Shown: piece by piece, positions 16,035 to 24,596 of the stretch
Position numbering within the stretch: position 1 is the first letter of the stretch
Layout: every line of letters starts with the position of its first letter
Assembly: GCF_007679325.1 (NCBI RefSeq)
Contig: NZ_VEGI01000001.1
Span: forward strand, 1,364,001 to 1,428,000
DNA: 64,000 bases
Source of the DNA: Arthrobacter sp. U41
GTDB taxonomy: Bacteria; Actinomycetota; Actinomycetes; Actinomycetales; Micrococcaceae
Reading direction: 5' to 3'
Program-made: the position numbers and the translations under genes
The notes under the pieces: generated by a model
The model's database searches: none
The model's input: the letters and a program-made list of their open reading frames with translations, nothing else
Told to the model about the DNA's origin: nothing

Positions 16035-17267
16035 TTAGACGTCGAAGTCGACGGTGACTTCCGGCGTCGTCGGGTGGGACTGGCAGGTGAGGACGTAACC
16101 CTTGTCCAGTTCCTCCTGTTCGAGCGCGTAGTTCTCATCCATCGTGACGGCACCGGTGACCACCTTGGCGCGGCAGGTTCCGCAGACACCGCCGGCACAC
16201 GCGAACGGTACGTCCGGGCGGACCCGCAGGGCGGCATTAAGGATCGATTCACGCGCGTGCGTGGGGCTGGCCACCTCGCCTTGGAGGCCGTCCAGCTTGA
16301 AGGTGATCTTGTACGTGGCCTGGGACTCGTCCACTACCACCGGACGCCCGGCGTTGCCCTCGGGACGGTCCGGCTTGCCGGTGCTGAACAGTTCGAAGCG
16401 GATGTGGTCCGGGTTGACGCCGCGCTCGGCCAGGGTGTCCCGGCACAGCTGGACCAGCTCGAACGGGCCGCACAGGAACCACTCGTCGACGTCGTCGGCG
16501 TGGATGGCGGTCCCCAGCAGGGCCTGCAGCTTCTCCGCGTCGATCCGGCCGCTCAGCAGCGGGGCGATCCGCTGTTCACGGGACAGGACGTGGTGCAGGG
16601 CGAGCCGGGACGGGTACTTGTCCTTCAGGTCGGCGAGCTCCTCGAGGAACATGACGTCCATGGCGGCTTTGTTGGCATAAACCAGGTCGAAACGGGTGTC
16701 CGGGTGGGCCGCGAGCAAGGTGCGGGCAATCGCGATCACGGGGGTGATGCCGGAACCGGCGGCGATCGCCACGAAGGAGCCGGGCTCCCCCGCCAGGGCG
16801 TTTGCCATCTCGTCCGGGTGGTTCATCGAGTTCATGAGGTTCTGCTCTTTGCCGTCCCGGCCGTGCTTGGACACGAACGCGCCCATCGGACTCATAACGT
16901 CCAGGACGTCGCCGGCCTTGAGCTCGGCGTTCGCCCAGGTGGAGAACAGGCCGCCCAGGTCCTTCTTGATCGCGACGCGGATCTCGCTGCTGCCGTCCGC
17001 GAAGCTCCGCGGCTCGGCGCAGATCGAGTAGCTGCGCCGGATTTCCTTCGGCTCGCCCGATTCATCCGGCAGCGTGGTGCGCAGGGCGACGTACTGGCCG
17101 GGGAGGTAATCGAACTGGCCGGCCAGCTCAGCCGGAACGCCGAAGGTCACCTCGATGGCGTCGTCGGTGAGCCGGCGGACCTCATCGACCGTGAGCGGGT
17201 GGAAGGACGCGCGACGGCGGCCGGTGGCTGCAGCCGATTCAGCGGCGGTCTGGCGGACAACAGTCAT
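16035..17267 (-). CDS. paaE: Phenylacetyl-CoA epoxidase reductase subunit PaaE
   Basis: A 410-aa electron-transfer protein. Residues about 20-130 bind FAD (RRSYSICAEP for the flavin), residues about 150-270 bind NAD(P)H (AAGSGITPVIAIART), and a C-terminal plant-type 2Fe-2S ferredoxin domain carries CAGGVCGTCRAKV with a distant fourth Cys in VLTCQSHP. It moves electrons from NADPH to the diiron oxygenase PaaA. It lies 15 nt after paaD in the paa operon, in the conventional A-B-C-D-E order. Confidence 0.95.
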   Translation of the reverse strand: MTVVRQTAAESAAATGRRRASFHPLTVDEVRRLTDDAIEVTFGVPAELAGQFDYLPGQYVALRTTLPDESGEPKEIRRSYSICAEPRSFADGSSEIRVAIKKDLGGLFSTWANAELKAGDVLDVMSPMGAFVSKHGRDGKEQNLMNSMNHPDEMANALAGEPGSFVAIAAGSGITPVIAIARTLLAAHPDTRFDLVYANKAAMDVMFLEELADLKDKYPSRLALHHVLSREQRIAPLLSGRIDAEKLQALLGTAIHADDVDEWFLCGPFELVQLCRDTLAERGVNPDHIRFELFSTGKPDRPEGNAGRPVVVDESQATYKITFKLDGLQGEVASPTHARESILNAALRVRPDVPFACAGGVCGTCRAKVVTGAVTMDENYALEQEELDKGYVLTCQSHPTTPEVTVDFDV

Positions 17268-17282
17268 AGGAGCACCTGTTCC

Positions 17283-17858
17283 TTACAAAACTTTGAAGTA
17301 GTCGAACGGTTCCTTGCAGTCCTGGCAGACGTACAGCGCCTTGCAGGAGGTGGAGCCGAAGCGGGTGAGTTCCTTGGTGTTCAACGATGAACACTGCGGG
17401 CATTTGACGGCGAGAGACAGGCGGACCGGCCCGGCGTGCCGCACGGCCGTGGAATGACCGGAGGGCGGGGCGATGCCGTACTCCTGCAGTTTGGCCTTGC
17501 CGGCCTCGCTCATCCAGTCCGTGGTCCAGGCCGGGGAAAGGACCATGTCCACCTTGACGCTGGGGTAGCCTTCGCGCTTGAAGGCCGCCGTGAGGTCGTC
17601 ACGGATGGCGTCCATGGCCGGGCATCCCGAGTAGGTGGGCGTGATGGTGATATTGACTGTGGGGACCATCCCGCCGTCGTCCGCGTTTGGTTCCTTGGTC
17701 ACCTGGACGTTGCGCAGGATCCCCAGGTCCTCGATGGTGAGCACCGGAATTTCCGGGTCGCAGACCGTGGCGGCGAGGTCCCAGGCCTTCTGCTCGGGAG
17801 TCTTCTGCTCTGCAGGCCTGCCCTCGGCGGCCGTGGGGTGGCTGACGTACATTTCCAT
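17283..17858 (-). CDS. paaD: Phenylacetyl-CoA epoxidase subunit PaaD
   Basis: A 191-aa protein with an N-terminal MIP18/DUF59 domain (VCDPEIPVLTIEDLGILRNV, with the conserved DPE/Cys region) and a C-terminal zinc-ribbon-like tail with CPQCSSLN and CQDCKEPFDYF. PaaD is needed for Fe-S/diiron maturation of the epoxidase rather than catalysis. The cysteines of both CxxC pairs are intact. It sits 5 nt after the paaC stop, and is likely translated from the same message. Confidence 0.94.
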   Translation of the reverse strand: MEMYVSHPTAAEGRPAEQKTPEQKAWDLAATVCDPEIPVLTIEDLGILRNVQVTKEPNADDGGMVPTVNITITPTYSGCPAMDAIRDDLTAAFKREGYPSVKVDMVLSPAWTTDWMSEAGKAKLQEYGIAPPSGHSTAVRHAGPVRLSLAVKCPQCSSLNTKELTRFGSTSCKALYVCQDCKEPFDYFKVL

Positions 17859-17863
17859 GGTGG

Positions 17864-18799
17864 TTACCAGCTGGCTCCTGGGTACTCGCGGGCGAGCACC
17901 TGCATTTCCGCGAGGATGTAGCCGAGGTGCTCGGAGTGCAGTCCCTGGCGTCCGCCGCCCGGGGCGGGCTGGACCTTGGGAACGTCCAGTTCCGCTGCCG
18001 CGAGGACCTCGCCGGTGAGGCGGTCGAAGTCGGCGCGGAGGCTGGACGGTTCGACGGCGGCGCCGCTCGCGCTGAGCCGGGCGGTGAGTTCGTCGTCGCG
18101 GAACAGCTCGTCCACGTACGGCCAGATGACCTTGAAGCCGTGGATCATCCGCTCACGGGACTCGTCCGTGCCCAGGGCCAGGCGCAGCACCCACTGGGCG
18201 CTGTGGTCGCGGTGGTAGTCCACCTCTTTGACGGCCTTGGCGGCGATGCCGGCCAGGGTGGCGTCGGTGGACTGCGTCAGCCGGCGGTAGAGCTCGAACT
18301 GGTAGTAGCTGACCACGAACTGGCGGGCGATGGTGACGGCAAAGTCGCCGTTCGGCTGCTCGAAGATCGCCGCGGAACGGAATTCGTGCTCGCGACGGAA
18401 GTAGGCGAGGTCGTCCTCGCTCTTCGCGGTTCCGTCTTCCCCGAGCGCCCCGCCGGCGTAGCTCAGGAACGAGCGGGCATGGCCCAGCTGGTCCAGGGCG
18501 ATGTTGCCCAGGGCGATGTCTTCTTCGAGCTCCGGGGCACGGGAGATCCAGTGGCCCAGGCGCTGCGCGAGGATCAGGGCGTCGTCGCCCAGGCGCAGGG
18601 CGAACTCGGCCACGTCCGCGTCCGGCTTCGCGGTGCCGCGGCTGACGGCCAGCGCGATGTCCTCCGGACGGAGGGCGTTGCCGGGGGTGATGCGGGTGGC
18701 GCTGGCCGTGGCCTCGCCGCTGCCGCTGGCTCCCTTGACGCCGACGTTGAGGTCGCCGTGGCCGGACGTTTCTGCTGCAGTTTCGGGTGAGGTGCTCAC
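17864..18799 (-). CDS. paaC: Phenylacetyl-CoA epoxidase structural subunit PaaC
   Basis: A 311-aa ferritin-like protein, the non-catalytic partner of PaaA in the epoxidase heterodimer. Recognisable blocks include RLGDDALILAQRLGHWISRAPELEEDIAL and VDYHRDHSAQWVLRLALGTDES. The start at 18799 overlaps the end of paaB by 4 nt. The N-terminal 50 residues, rich in Ser, Gly and Ala, are longer than in Escherichia coli PaaC and look flexible. Confidence 0.94.
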   Translation of the reverse strand: MSTSPETAAETSGHGDLNVGVKGASGSGEATASATRITPGNALRPEDIALAVSRGTAKPDADVAEFALRLGDDALILAQRLGHWISRAPELEEDIALGNIALDQLGHARSFLSYAGGALGEDGTAKSEDDLAYFRREHEFRSAAIFEQPNGDFAVTIARQFVVSYYQFELYRRLTQSTDATLAGIAAKAVKEVDYHRDHSAQWVLRLALGTDESRERMIHGFKVIWPYVDELFRDDELTARLSASGAAVEPSSLRADFDRLTGEVLAAAELDVPKVQPAPGGGRQGLHSEHLGYILAEMQVLAREYPGASW

Positions 18800-19101
18800 A
18801 GGTGCTTCACGCCCTCGCTCTTGGTGTAGTACGTCGCGTGGCGGTAGTCCTTGCCCTGGGGCGATTCGAAGAACGAACCCTTGGCGTCCGGGTCGCTCGA
18901 GGCGATGGCGTCGGCCGGGACCACCCAGATGGACACACCTTCGTTGCGGCGGGTGTAGAGGTCGCGGGCGTTGCGCAGGGCCATGGCGGCGTCCGGCGCG
19001 TGCAGGGAGCCGGCGTGGACGTGGGACAGGCCGCGGCTGGAGCGGACAAACACTTCCCAGATGGGCCAGACGTTACCTGCATGCGGTTCGGGGGTGGTCA
19101 T
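18796..19101 (-). CDS. paaB: Phenylacetyl-CoA epoxidase subunit PaaB
   Basis: A 101-aa small subunit that bridges PaaAC heterodimers. Motifs typical of the family are [31 protein letters not shown] split across residues 12-42 and a C-terminal [17 protein letters not shown]. It overlaps paaA by 4 nt and paaC by 4 nt, so A, B and C are translationally coupled, consistent with a fixed stoichiometric complex. Confidence 0.94.
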   Translation of the reverse strand: MTTPEPHAGNVWPIWEVFVRSSRGLSHVHAGSLHAPDAAMALRNARDLYTRRNEGVSIWVVPADAIASSDPDAKGSFFESPQGKDYRHATYYTKSEGVKHL

Positions 19102-20129
19102 GCTGCGGATTCCTTCTCTGCTTGCTTGCGGCTCTGCTTGGCCGCGTAGGCGGCGGCGGCCTCGCGCACCCAGGCGCCGTTGTGGTGGGCTTCGCGGCGC
19201 CGTTCCAGGCGCTGGGCGTTGCAGGGGCCGCGGCCGGCGAGGACTTCGTGGAATTCATGCCAGTCCAGCGGGCCGTGCTCCCACTTCTTGGTTTCCTCGT
19301 TGAAACGGATGTCCTTGTCCGGGAGGGTGAGTTCCAGGACCTTGACCTGTTCCATCATCATTCCGACGAAGCGGTTGCGCAGTTCGTCGTTGCTGAAGCG
19401 CTTGATGTTCCAGGCCATGGACTGCTTGGAGTTGGGTGAGTCGTCGTCCGGCGGGCCGAACATCATCAGGGCGGGGGCGTACCAGCGGTTCACCGCGTCC
19501 TGGGCCATCTGCTTCTGCTCCGGGGTGCCGTGGGAAAGTTCCAGCAGGATTTCGAAGCCCTGGCGCTGGTGGAAGGATTCTTCCTTGCAGACCCGGACCA
19601 TGGCGCGGCCGTAGGGGCCGAAGGAGGCGCGGCACAGCGGCACCTGGTTGGCGATAGCGGCGCCGTCCACCATCCAGCCGATGGCGCCCATGTCCGCCCA
19701 GGTGCGGGCGGGGTAGTTGAAGATGGAGGAGTACTTGGCCTTGCCGTCCATCAGGTCCTGCATCATCTGGTCACGCGGCTGGCCGAGGGTCTCGGCGGCG
19801 GAGTACAGGTACAGGCCGTGGCCGGCCTCGTCTTGGACCTTGGCCATCAGGATGGCCTTGCGCTTGAGGCTGGGGGCGCGGGAGATCCAGTTGGCTTCCG
19901 GCTGCATGCCGATGATCTCCGAGTGCGCGTGCTGCGAGATCTGGCGCAGGAGGGTCTTGCGGTACGCCGGAGGCATCCAGTCGCGCGGTTCGATCCGCGA
20001 GTCGTCCGCCATGACTTTGTCGAAGTAGGCCTGGCCTTCAGCGTCGCGCCGGGCCACATCTTCGGGGCTCTGTTCGTGCCGTGCCGATGTTGGTTCTCCG
20101 GGCACTGACTGCAGGGTCTGCGATGCCAT
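19098..20129 (-). CDS. paaA: Phenylacetyl-CoA epoxidase catalytic subunit PaaA
   Basis: A 343-aa ferritin-like diiron oxygenase that epoxidises the aromatic ring of phenylacetyl-CoA. Metal-ligand helices include [35 protein letters not shown] (ExxH) and [15 protein letters not shown] (ExxxH). The start ATG at 20129 has AGGAG six nt upstream. It is the first gene of a six-gene unit, paaABCDE plus a crotonase, and is preceded at once by a palindromic operator matching three others in the window. Confidence 0.95.
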   Translation of the reverse strand: MASQTLQSVPGEPTSARHEQSPEDVARRDAEGQAYFDKVMADDSRIEPRDWMPPAYRKTLLRQISQHAHSEIIGMQPEANWISRAPSLKRKAILMAKVQDEAGHGLYLYSAAETLGQPRDQMMQDLMDGKAKYSSIFNYPARTWADMGAIGWMVDGAAIANQVPLCRASFGPYGRAMVRVCKEESFHQRQGFEILLELSHGTPEQKQMAQDAVNRWYAPALMMFGPPDDDSPNSKQSMAWNIKRFSNDELRNRFVGMMMEQVKVLELTLPDKDIRFNEETKKWEHGPLDWHEFHEVLAGRGPCNAQRLERRREAHHNGAWVREAAAAYAAKQSRKQAEKESAA

Positions 20130-20158
20130 GGTTGCTCCTATGCATTTCCGATAAATAA

Positions 20159-20176
20159 TTACCGACCGTTCGTTCA
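20159..20176. promoter_or_regulatory. Probable PaaR operator upstream of paaA
   Basis: TTACCGACCGTTCGTTC, read on the minus strand as GAACGAACGGTCGGTAA, sits 30 bp before the paaA start and is followed on that strand by an AT-rich block (TTATTTAT) that could be the -10 element. Its 17 bases are identical to the site before the thiolase gene at 47968. The 187-bp gap up to the LCP gene holds no other feature that I see. Confidence 0.7.
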
Positions 20177-20316
20177 GGATATGCGGAAGGCGGGAGATGC
20201 GTCAAGCACCGGGCGCCTCCCCCGACCCAGATGACAACGGCCGGCCATCACGACTGTCACCTACCCGTTACCGAGGTTTCTGCCCCTTTGGCTGGCCCCG
20301 GTGGTAACGTCCGGCC

Positions 20317-21384
20317 ATGGGAACGTCGCCGGATCCTGAGGAAGCAGCGCCGGGCCCAGCCACGGCACCTGGCGGAATGCACCGCCGTCGGGCAGTTGTC
20401 CGCGCCGTCATTGCCGGGCTGGTGGTGCTTGCCGTCGCCGCCGCCGCGTTCCTGCTGAACCGGCCTCGGGCCCAAACCGCGGCCCCGGTGGAGACGTCCG
20501 CCCCGGCACCGGCGGTGACCCCCAAGCCCACGCCCACCCCGACGCCGGATCCGCCTCCCGTCGCGCTGAACATTCTCCTGATCGGCAGCGACAGCCGCGT
20601 GAACGCCCGGGCCGCGGCGGCAACCGGCAAGGCCTCCGACCAGCGCGCGGACGCCCTCGTTTTCATCCATCTCCCGGCAGACCGCCGGAGTGCCTACGGC
20701 ATCTCCATCATGCGTGACCTGTGGGTGGACATCCCCGGCTACCGCTCGGCCAAGATTAACGCCGCCCTCGAACTGGGCGGGGTGCCCCTGATGACACGGA
20801 CCGTGGAGGCCCTGCTGGGCCAGCGCATCAACCACACCGTGATGCTGGACTTCCAGGGCTTCGCCGCCATGACCGACGCCCTCGGCGGCGTCAACGTCAC
20901 CATCAAGGAGCCCTTCACCGGCACCATCGACAACTTCATCCATTTTCCGCGGGGTGTGAACAGGCTTAACGGGGAAAAGGCGCTGGCCTTCGTCCGGGAG
21001 CGCCATGCCTTCGTCGACGGCGATTTCCAGCGGGTGCGGAACCAGCAGACGTTCCTCAAGGCCGTGATGGCCAAGATGGCGGCCGAAGGCGGGCTGAAAA
21101 ACCGGGACACCGTGAAGAAGCTGGTGGCGAAAGTCCTTCCGCACGTCACGGTGAATCCGGGACTCACTGTGCTGACGCTGGAACGCCTCGCCTACAGCCT
21201 GCGCAACACGGCCCCGGGCAACGGCGTGTTCTTCACGCTCCCCACCGGCGGCTTCGGGACCAGCTTTGACGGCCAATCCATCATCCAGCAGGACCCTGCG
21301 GCCACGGCCGCCGTCTCCGCCGCGCTGGCTTCCGGCACCCTGGGAAAGTACGTCGCCGCCAACAAGCTGCAGAACGGCAACTGA
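20317..21384 (+). CDS. LytR-CpsA-Psr (LCP) family cell-wall ligase
   Basis: A 355-aa membrane-anchored protein: cytoplasmic N-terminus, one transmembrane helix at about residues 27-47, a Pro/Thr linker, then an LCP domain from about residue 85. Conserved blocks are LLIGSDSR, DALVFIHL, SIMRDLWVDIPGY with the Arg that contacts the lipid pyrophosphate, and EKALAFVRERHAF. LCP proteins transfer glycopolymers such as teichoic acid or arabinogalactan from undecaprenyl pyrophosphate to peptidoglycan. It is transcribed divergently from paaA and ends before a strong hairpin. Confidence 0.9.
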   Translation: MGTSPDPEEAAPGPATAPGGMHRRRAVVRAVIAGLVVLAVAAAAFLLNRPRAQTAAPVETSAPAPAVTPKPTPTPTPDPPPVALNILLIGSDSRVNARAAAATGKASDQRADALVFIHLPADRRSAYGISIMRDLWVDIPGYRSAKINAALELGGVPLMTRTVEALLGQRINHTVMLDFQGFAAMTDALGGVNVTIKEPFTGTIDNFIHFPRGVNRLNGEKALAFVRERHAFVDGDFQRVRNQQTFLKAVMAKMAAEGGLKNRDTVKKLVAKVLPHVTVNPGLTVLTLERLAYSLRNTAPGNGVFFTLPTGGFGTSFDGQSIIQQDPAATAAVSAALASGTLGKYVAANKLQNGN

Positions 21385-21401
21385 GTCCCGGCAAGAGTTG
21401 T

Positions 21402-21456
21402 GGCAAGGGCCGGGCCGGGCCGCGCCGGCCCGGCGGGCGGCGCGCGCCCCTTGCCC
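21402..21456 (+). terminator. Long GC hairpin after the LCP gene
   Basis: GGCAAGGG at the left and CCCTTGCC at the right enclose a G+C-only inner inverted region (GGGCCGGGCC / GGCCCGG). It lies 18 nt past the LCP stop and 19 nt before the peptidase start, separating the two genes. There is no U-tract. Confidence 0.5.
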
Positions 21457-21474
21457 TGGCGGTAGATTGGAGAA

Positions 21475-23691
21475 ATGACCCAGACTCCCGCGCAGCTGCT
21501 CCCCCAGCCCCCTGTTGCCAAGAAAATCCCCGCCCTCCGCACGCACCACGGTGATGCCTTCGAGGACAACTACGAGTGGCTGCGGAACAAGGAGTCCGCG
21601 GAGGTCGTGGAACTGCTCAAGGCGGAGAACGCCTACCAGGAGGCAGTGACCGCCCATCAGGGGCCGCTGCGCGAGGCCATCTTCCAGGAGATCAAGGGCC
21701 GCACCCAGGAGACGGACCTCTCTGTGCCCAACCGCAAGGACGGCTGGTGGTACTACACCCGCTCGGTGGAAGGACAGGAGTACGGCATCCAGTGCCGCGT
21801 CCGGGCCGACGACACCGGGGACCGCGTCGCCGACTGGACTCCCCCCGCCGTCGAGGTCGGCGTCGAGATTCCGGGCGAGGAGATCCTGCTGGACGGCAAC
21901 GTCGAGGCGGCCGGCAAGCCGTTCTTCGCCGTCGGCGGTGCCGCCGTGACCGTCGACGGGAACCTCTACGCCTATGCCGTGGACAACGCCGGGGACGAGC
22001 GGTTCACGCTGCACATCAAAGACCTGCGGACCGGAGACGTCCTCCCGGACGTGATCGAGAACGTCTTCTACGGCATCTCCTTCTCCCCCGACGGCAGCCG
22101 GATCTTCTACACCGTGGTGGACGATTCCTGGCGGCCGTACCAGGTGAAGTCCCACGTGCTCGGCACACCTGTCAGCGAGGACGAGGTCGTCTACCAGGAG
22201 GACGACGTCGCCATGTGGCTGGGCTTCGAGCTCTCCGCAGACCGGCGCCACCTTGTCCTGAGCATCGGCTGCTCGGAGTTCAGCGAGACCCGGCTGCTGC
22301 GCTTCGACGCGCTGGACGCCGGGCTCAGCACCGTCATCCCCCGCGAGGAACGCATCCTCTACGAGGCGGAGCCGTTCCTGCTGACAGACGCCGCGGGCAC
22401 CCAGTCCGAGGCCATCCTGGTGACCCACAACAAGGACGCCATCAATTCCATGGTCTCGCTTATGGACCCGGCCGAGCTCGCGAAGCCGCTCGCCGAGCAG
22501 CACTGGACCACCGTCGTCGAGCACTCCGACCAGGTCCGCGTTAATGGCGCGGGCGTCACCTCGACACACCTGGTGGTGTCCGTCCGCAAGGACACAATCG
22601 AGCGCGTCCAGGTCTTGCCGCTGGCCGGGCTGGGGACGCCGGAACAGGGCGCGCCTGTGGAGCCTGCCTTCGAAGAGGAGCTCTACACCGCAGGCGTGGC
22701 CGGTTCCGACTACGAGGCTCCCGTGATCCGGATGGGCTACACCTCCTACTTCACGCCGTCGCGGGTCTACGACTTTGTCCTTCCCACCCCGGAACAGCCC
22801 GCCGGCGAGCTGCTCCTGCGCAAGGAAAGCCCGGTGCTGGGCGGCTACTCCGCGGCAGACTACGTGGCCACCCGCGAATGGGCGGTCGCTGCAGACGGGA
22901 CCCGGATCCCGCTCTCGGTGCTGCGCCACGCCTCGGTGGCCCGCGACTCGACGGCGGCCGGCCTGGTGTACGGCTACGGTTCCTACGAGATGAGCATGGA
23001 TCCGTCCTTCGGCATCCCGCGGCTGTCCCTGCTGGACCGGGGCATCGTGTTTGTGATCGCCCACATCCGCGGCGGCGGCGAACTGGGCCGGCACTGGTAC
23101 GACACCGGCAAGAAGCTGCAGAAGAAGAACACCTTCACGGACTTCATCGCGGCCACCGACTGGCTGGCGCAGTCAGGCTGGGTGGACCCGGCACGGATCG
23201 CCGCCATGGGCGGCTCGGCCGGCGGACTCCTGATGGGCGCTGTCGCCAACCTGGCGCCGGAGAAGTACGCTGCCATCGTGGCCGCCGTACCGTTCGTGGA
23301 CGCCCTGACCACTATCCTCGATCCCGAACTGCCGCTCTCCGCGCTGGAATGGGAGGAATGGGGAAACCCGATCACCGACCGCGAGGTCTACGAGTACATG
23401 AAGTCCTACACGCCGTACGAGAACGTCCGCGCCGCGGCGTACCCCAAGATCGCGGCGGTCACGTCGTTCAATGACACCCGGGTGCTGTACGTGGAGCCCG
23501 CTAAGTGGGTGCAGCGGCTGCGCGAACTCAATACTGGCAGCGAGCCGATCGTGATGAAGATCGAGATGGAGGGCGGCCACGGCGGCGCCTCGGGCCGGTA
23601 CGTGCAGTGGAAGGAACGGGCCTGGGACTACGCGTTCGTCGCCGATTCCCTCGGCGCCACGGAGCTGCTGCCGGGGGCCGGGCTGAAATAA
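21475..23691 (+). CDS. S9A-family oligopeptidase (oligopeptidase B type)
   Basis: A 738-aa prolyl-oligopeptidase-family serine peptidase: an N-terminal beta-propeller (about residues 60-430) and a C-terminal alpha/beta-hydrolase. The nucleophile Ser lies in AMGGSAGGLLMGAVAN (GGSAGG is the family motif), the acid in FNDTRVLYVEPAKW and the His in EGGHGGASGRY. The HIRGGGELGRHWY block is diagnostic of oligopeptidase B-like enzymes that cleave short peptides after basic residues. No signal peptide is present, so it is cytoplasmic. The ATG at 21475 has TGGAG upstream. A 17-bp palindrome follows the stop. Confidence 0.92.
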   Translation: MTQTPAQLLPQPPVAKKIPALRTHHGDAFEDNYEWLRNKESAEVVELLKAENAYQEAVTAHQGPLREAIFQEIKGRTQETDLSVPNRKDGWWYYTRSVEGQEYGIQCRVRADDTGDRVADWTPPAVEVGVEIPGEEILLDGNVEAAGKPFFAVGGAAVTVDGNLYAYAVDNAGDERFTLHIKDLRTGDVLPDVIENVFYGISFSPDGSRIFYTVVDDSWRPYQVKSHVLGTPVSEDEVVYQEDDVAMWLGFELSADRRHLVLSIGCSEFSETRLLRFDALDAGLSTVIPREERILYEAEPFLLTDAAGTQSEAILVTHNKDAINSMVSLMDPAELAKPLAEQHWTTVVEHSDQVRVNGAGVTSTHLVVSVRKDTIERVQVLPLAGLGTPEQGAPVEPAFEEELYTAGVAGSDYEAPVIRMGYTSYFTPSRVYDFVLPTPEQPAGELLLRKESPVLGGYSAADYVATREWAVAADGTRIPLSVLRHASVARDSTAAGLVYGYGSYEMSMDPSFGIPRLSLLDRGIVFVIAHIRGGGELGRHWYDTGKKLQKKNTFTDFIAATDWLAQSGWVDPARIAAMGGSAGGLLMGAVANLAPEKYAAIVAAVPFVDALTTILDPELPLSALEWEEWGNPITDREVYEYMKSYTPYENVRAAAYPKIAAVTSFNDTRVLYVEPAKWVQRLRELNTGSEPIVMKIEMEGGHGGASGRYVQWKERAWDYAFVADSLGATELLPGAGLK

Positions 23692-23698
23692 ATGGTCG

Positions 23699-23749
23699 TT
23701 GCTCCGTAACTGCCCCTTATGAACCGCCAGAAGGGCAGTTACGGAGCAA
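23699..23749. repeat. Palindromic repeat, TTGCTCCGTA family
   Basis: TTGCTCCGTAACTGCCC and its perfect complement GGGCAGTTACGGAGCAA form a 17-bp stem around a 17-nt loop, starting 7 nt after the oligopeptidase stop. A diverged second copy lies at 27720-27769 at the end of ackA. It could act as a terminator, but its recurrence with conserved arm ends (TTGCTCCGTA) points to a REP-like element. The remaining 185 bp up to the next start shows no clear promoter. Confidence 0.75.
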
Positions 23750-23934
23750 TCGCCGGTCAAGATGGTGTCAGATCGCGTCCACCGGACAGGCCATCGGCGG
23801 CTCGGTCCCGGATTTTCCGGGAGTCGTGTACCGGATAAAAGCTAACCATGCTTACTATTGACTCGCATCAGGCACGTCGGTCTGGAAACTGCTCACTGGG
23901 GGCAGCAGGAACCGTGCCGGAACTGGAGCTATTC

Positions 23935-24588
23935 GTGAGCACTGAACAGGGATTGACCCCGCTGAGCGACGCCGAACTGATGGCGGAGGCAGGCACCGCA
24001 CTTCCGGACAAGGAAGTCGCCTCCATCCTGGACCTCAACGCAGACCTGGACCTCGGCCTCAACGCCGCGGCACCGATCGACCTCGCTGTCGCGGCCAACG
24101 CCAACGTCGCGGCTCCGATCGACGCGGCTGCGTCTGCGAACATCCTGTCCTACGGCTCGGACGCCCAGGCGCTCGCCGACCAGGGCGTTGTTATCAACCA
24201 GGGCATCACGGCCGATGCCACGGCGGAGTCCACGCAGGACAGCACGATCGAGCAGGAATCCGGCAGCACGGACGGCAGTGACACCGGCGAAACCGACGTC
24301 ACGGCCGAGGAAGGGGCCTTGCCGACCGACGTCGCCGGCGCCCTCGACTCCAACCTGCTCAACGTCAACGTGGATCTGGACGCCTCCGCCGACCTCGCCG
24401 CCCCGATCAACGGTGCCGTGGCAGCCAACGCCAACGTCGCCGCCCCGATCGACGCCGCCGTCGCCGCCAACATCGGTTCGATCGACAGCAACGCCTTCGC
24501 CGTGGCGCAGCAGGACGCGATCATCAACCAGAACATCGAGGGCGAGGCCACCGCCACCGCAGACCAGCAGTCCGACCTCCGGCAGTAG
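23935..24588 (+). CDS. Leader-bearing duplicated Ala/Asn-rich protein, partner of PqqD-M50 protein
   Basis: Function unknown. I choose the GTG at 23935, which has GGAG six nt upstream, over the longer in-frame ATG at 23848. The 217-aa product has no Cys, no signal peptide and no membrane helix. Residues 7-21, LTPLSDAELMAEAGT, resemble a double-glycine leader (LSxxELxxIxGG), and ALPDKEVASIL follows. Two diverged copies of one unit (about 31-107 and 137-214) each contain ANANVAAPIDAA and an Ile-Asn-Gln motif (VVINQGI, AIINQNI), joined by a Ser/Thr/Asp/Glu-rich linker. It ends 8 nt before a PqqD-like/M50 peptidase gene, which suggests that it is the substrate of that enzyme. Confidence 0.75.
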   Translation: MSTEQGLTPLSDAELMAEAGTALPDKEVASILDLNADLDLGLNAAAPIDLAVAANANVAAPIDAAASANILSYGSDAQALADQGVVINQGITADATAESTQDSTIEQESGSTDGSDTGETDVTAEEGALPTDVAGALDSNLLNVNVDLDASADLAAPINGAVAANANVAAPIDAAVAANIGSIDSNAFAVAQQDAIINQNIEGEATATADQQSDLRQ

Positions 24589-24596
24589 TCCCCCGA

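Noticed and set aside
20257..23094. 945-codon open frame on the minus strand across the LCP and oligopeptidase genes
   Set aside because: It lies opposite two well-supported genes, contains no recognisable domain, and is explained by high G+C leaving few stops in the antisense frame.
23848..23934. N-terminal extension of the duplicated protein from an ATG
   Set aside because: The GTG at 23935 has a well-spaced GGAG, and the extension shows no leader or signal character.
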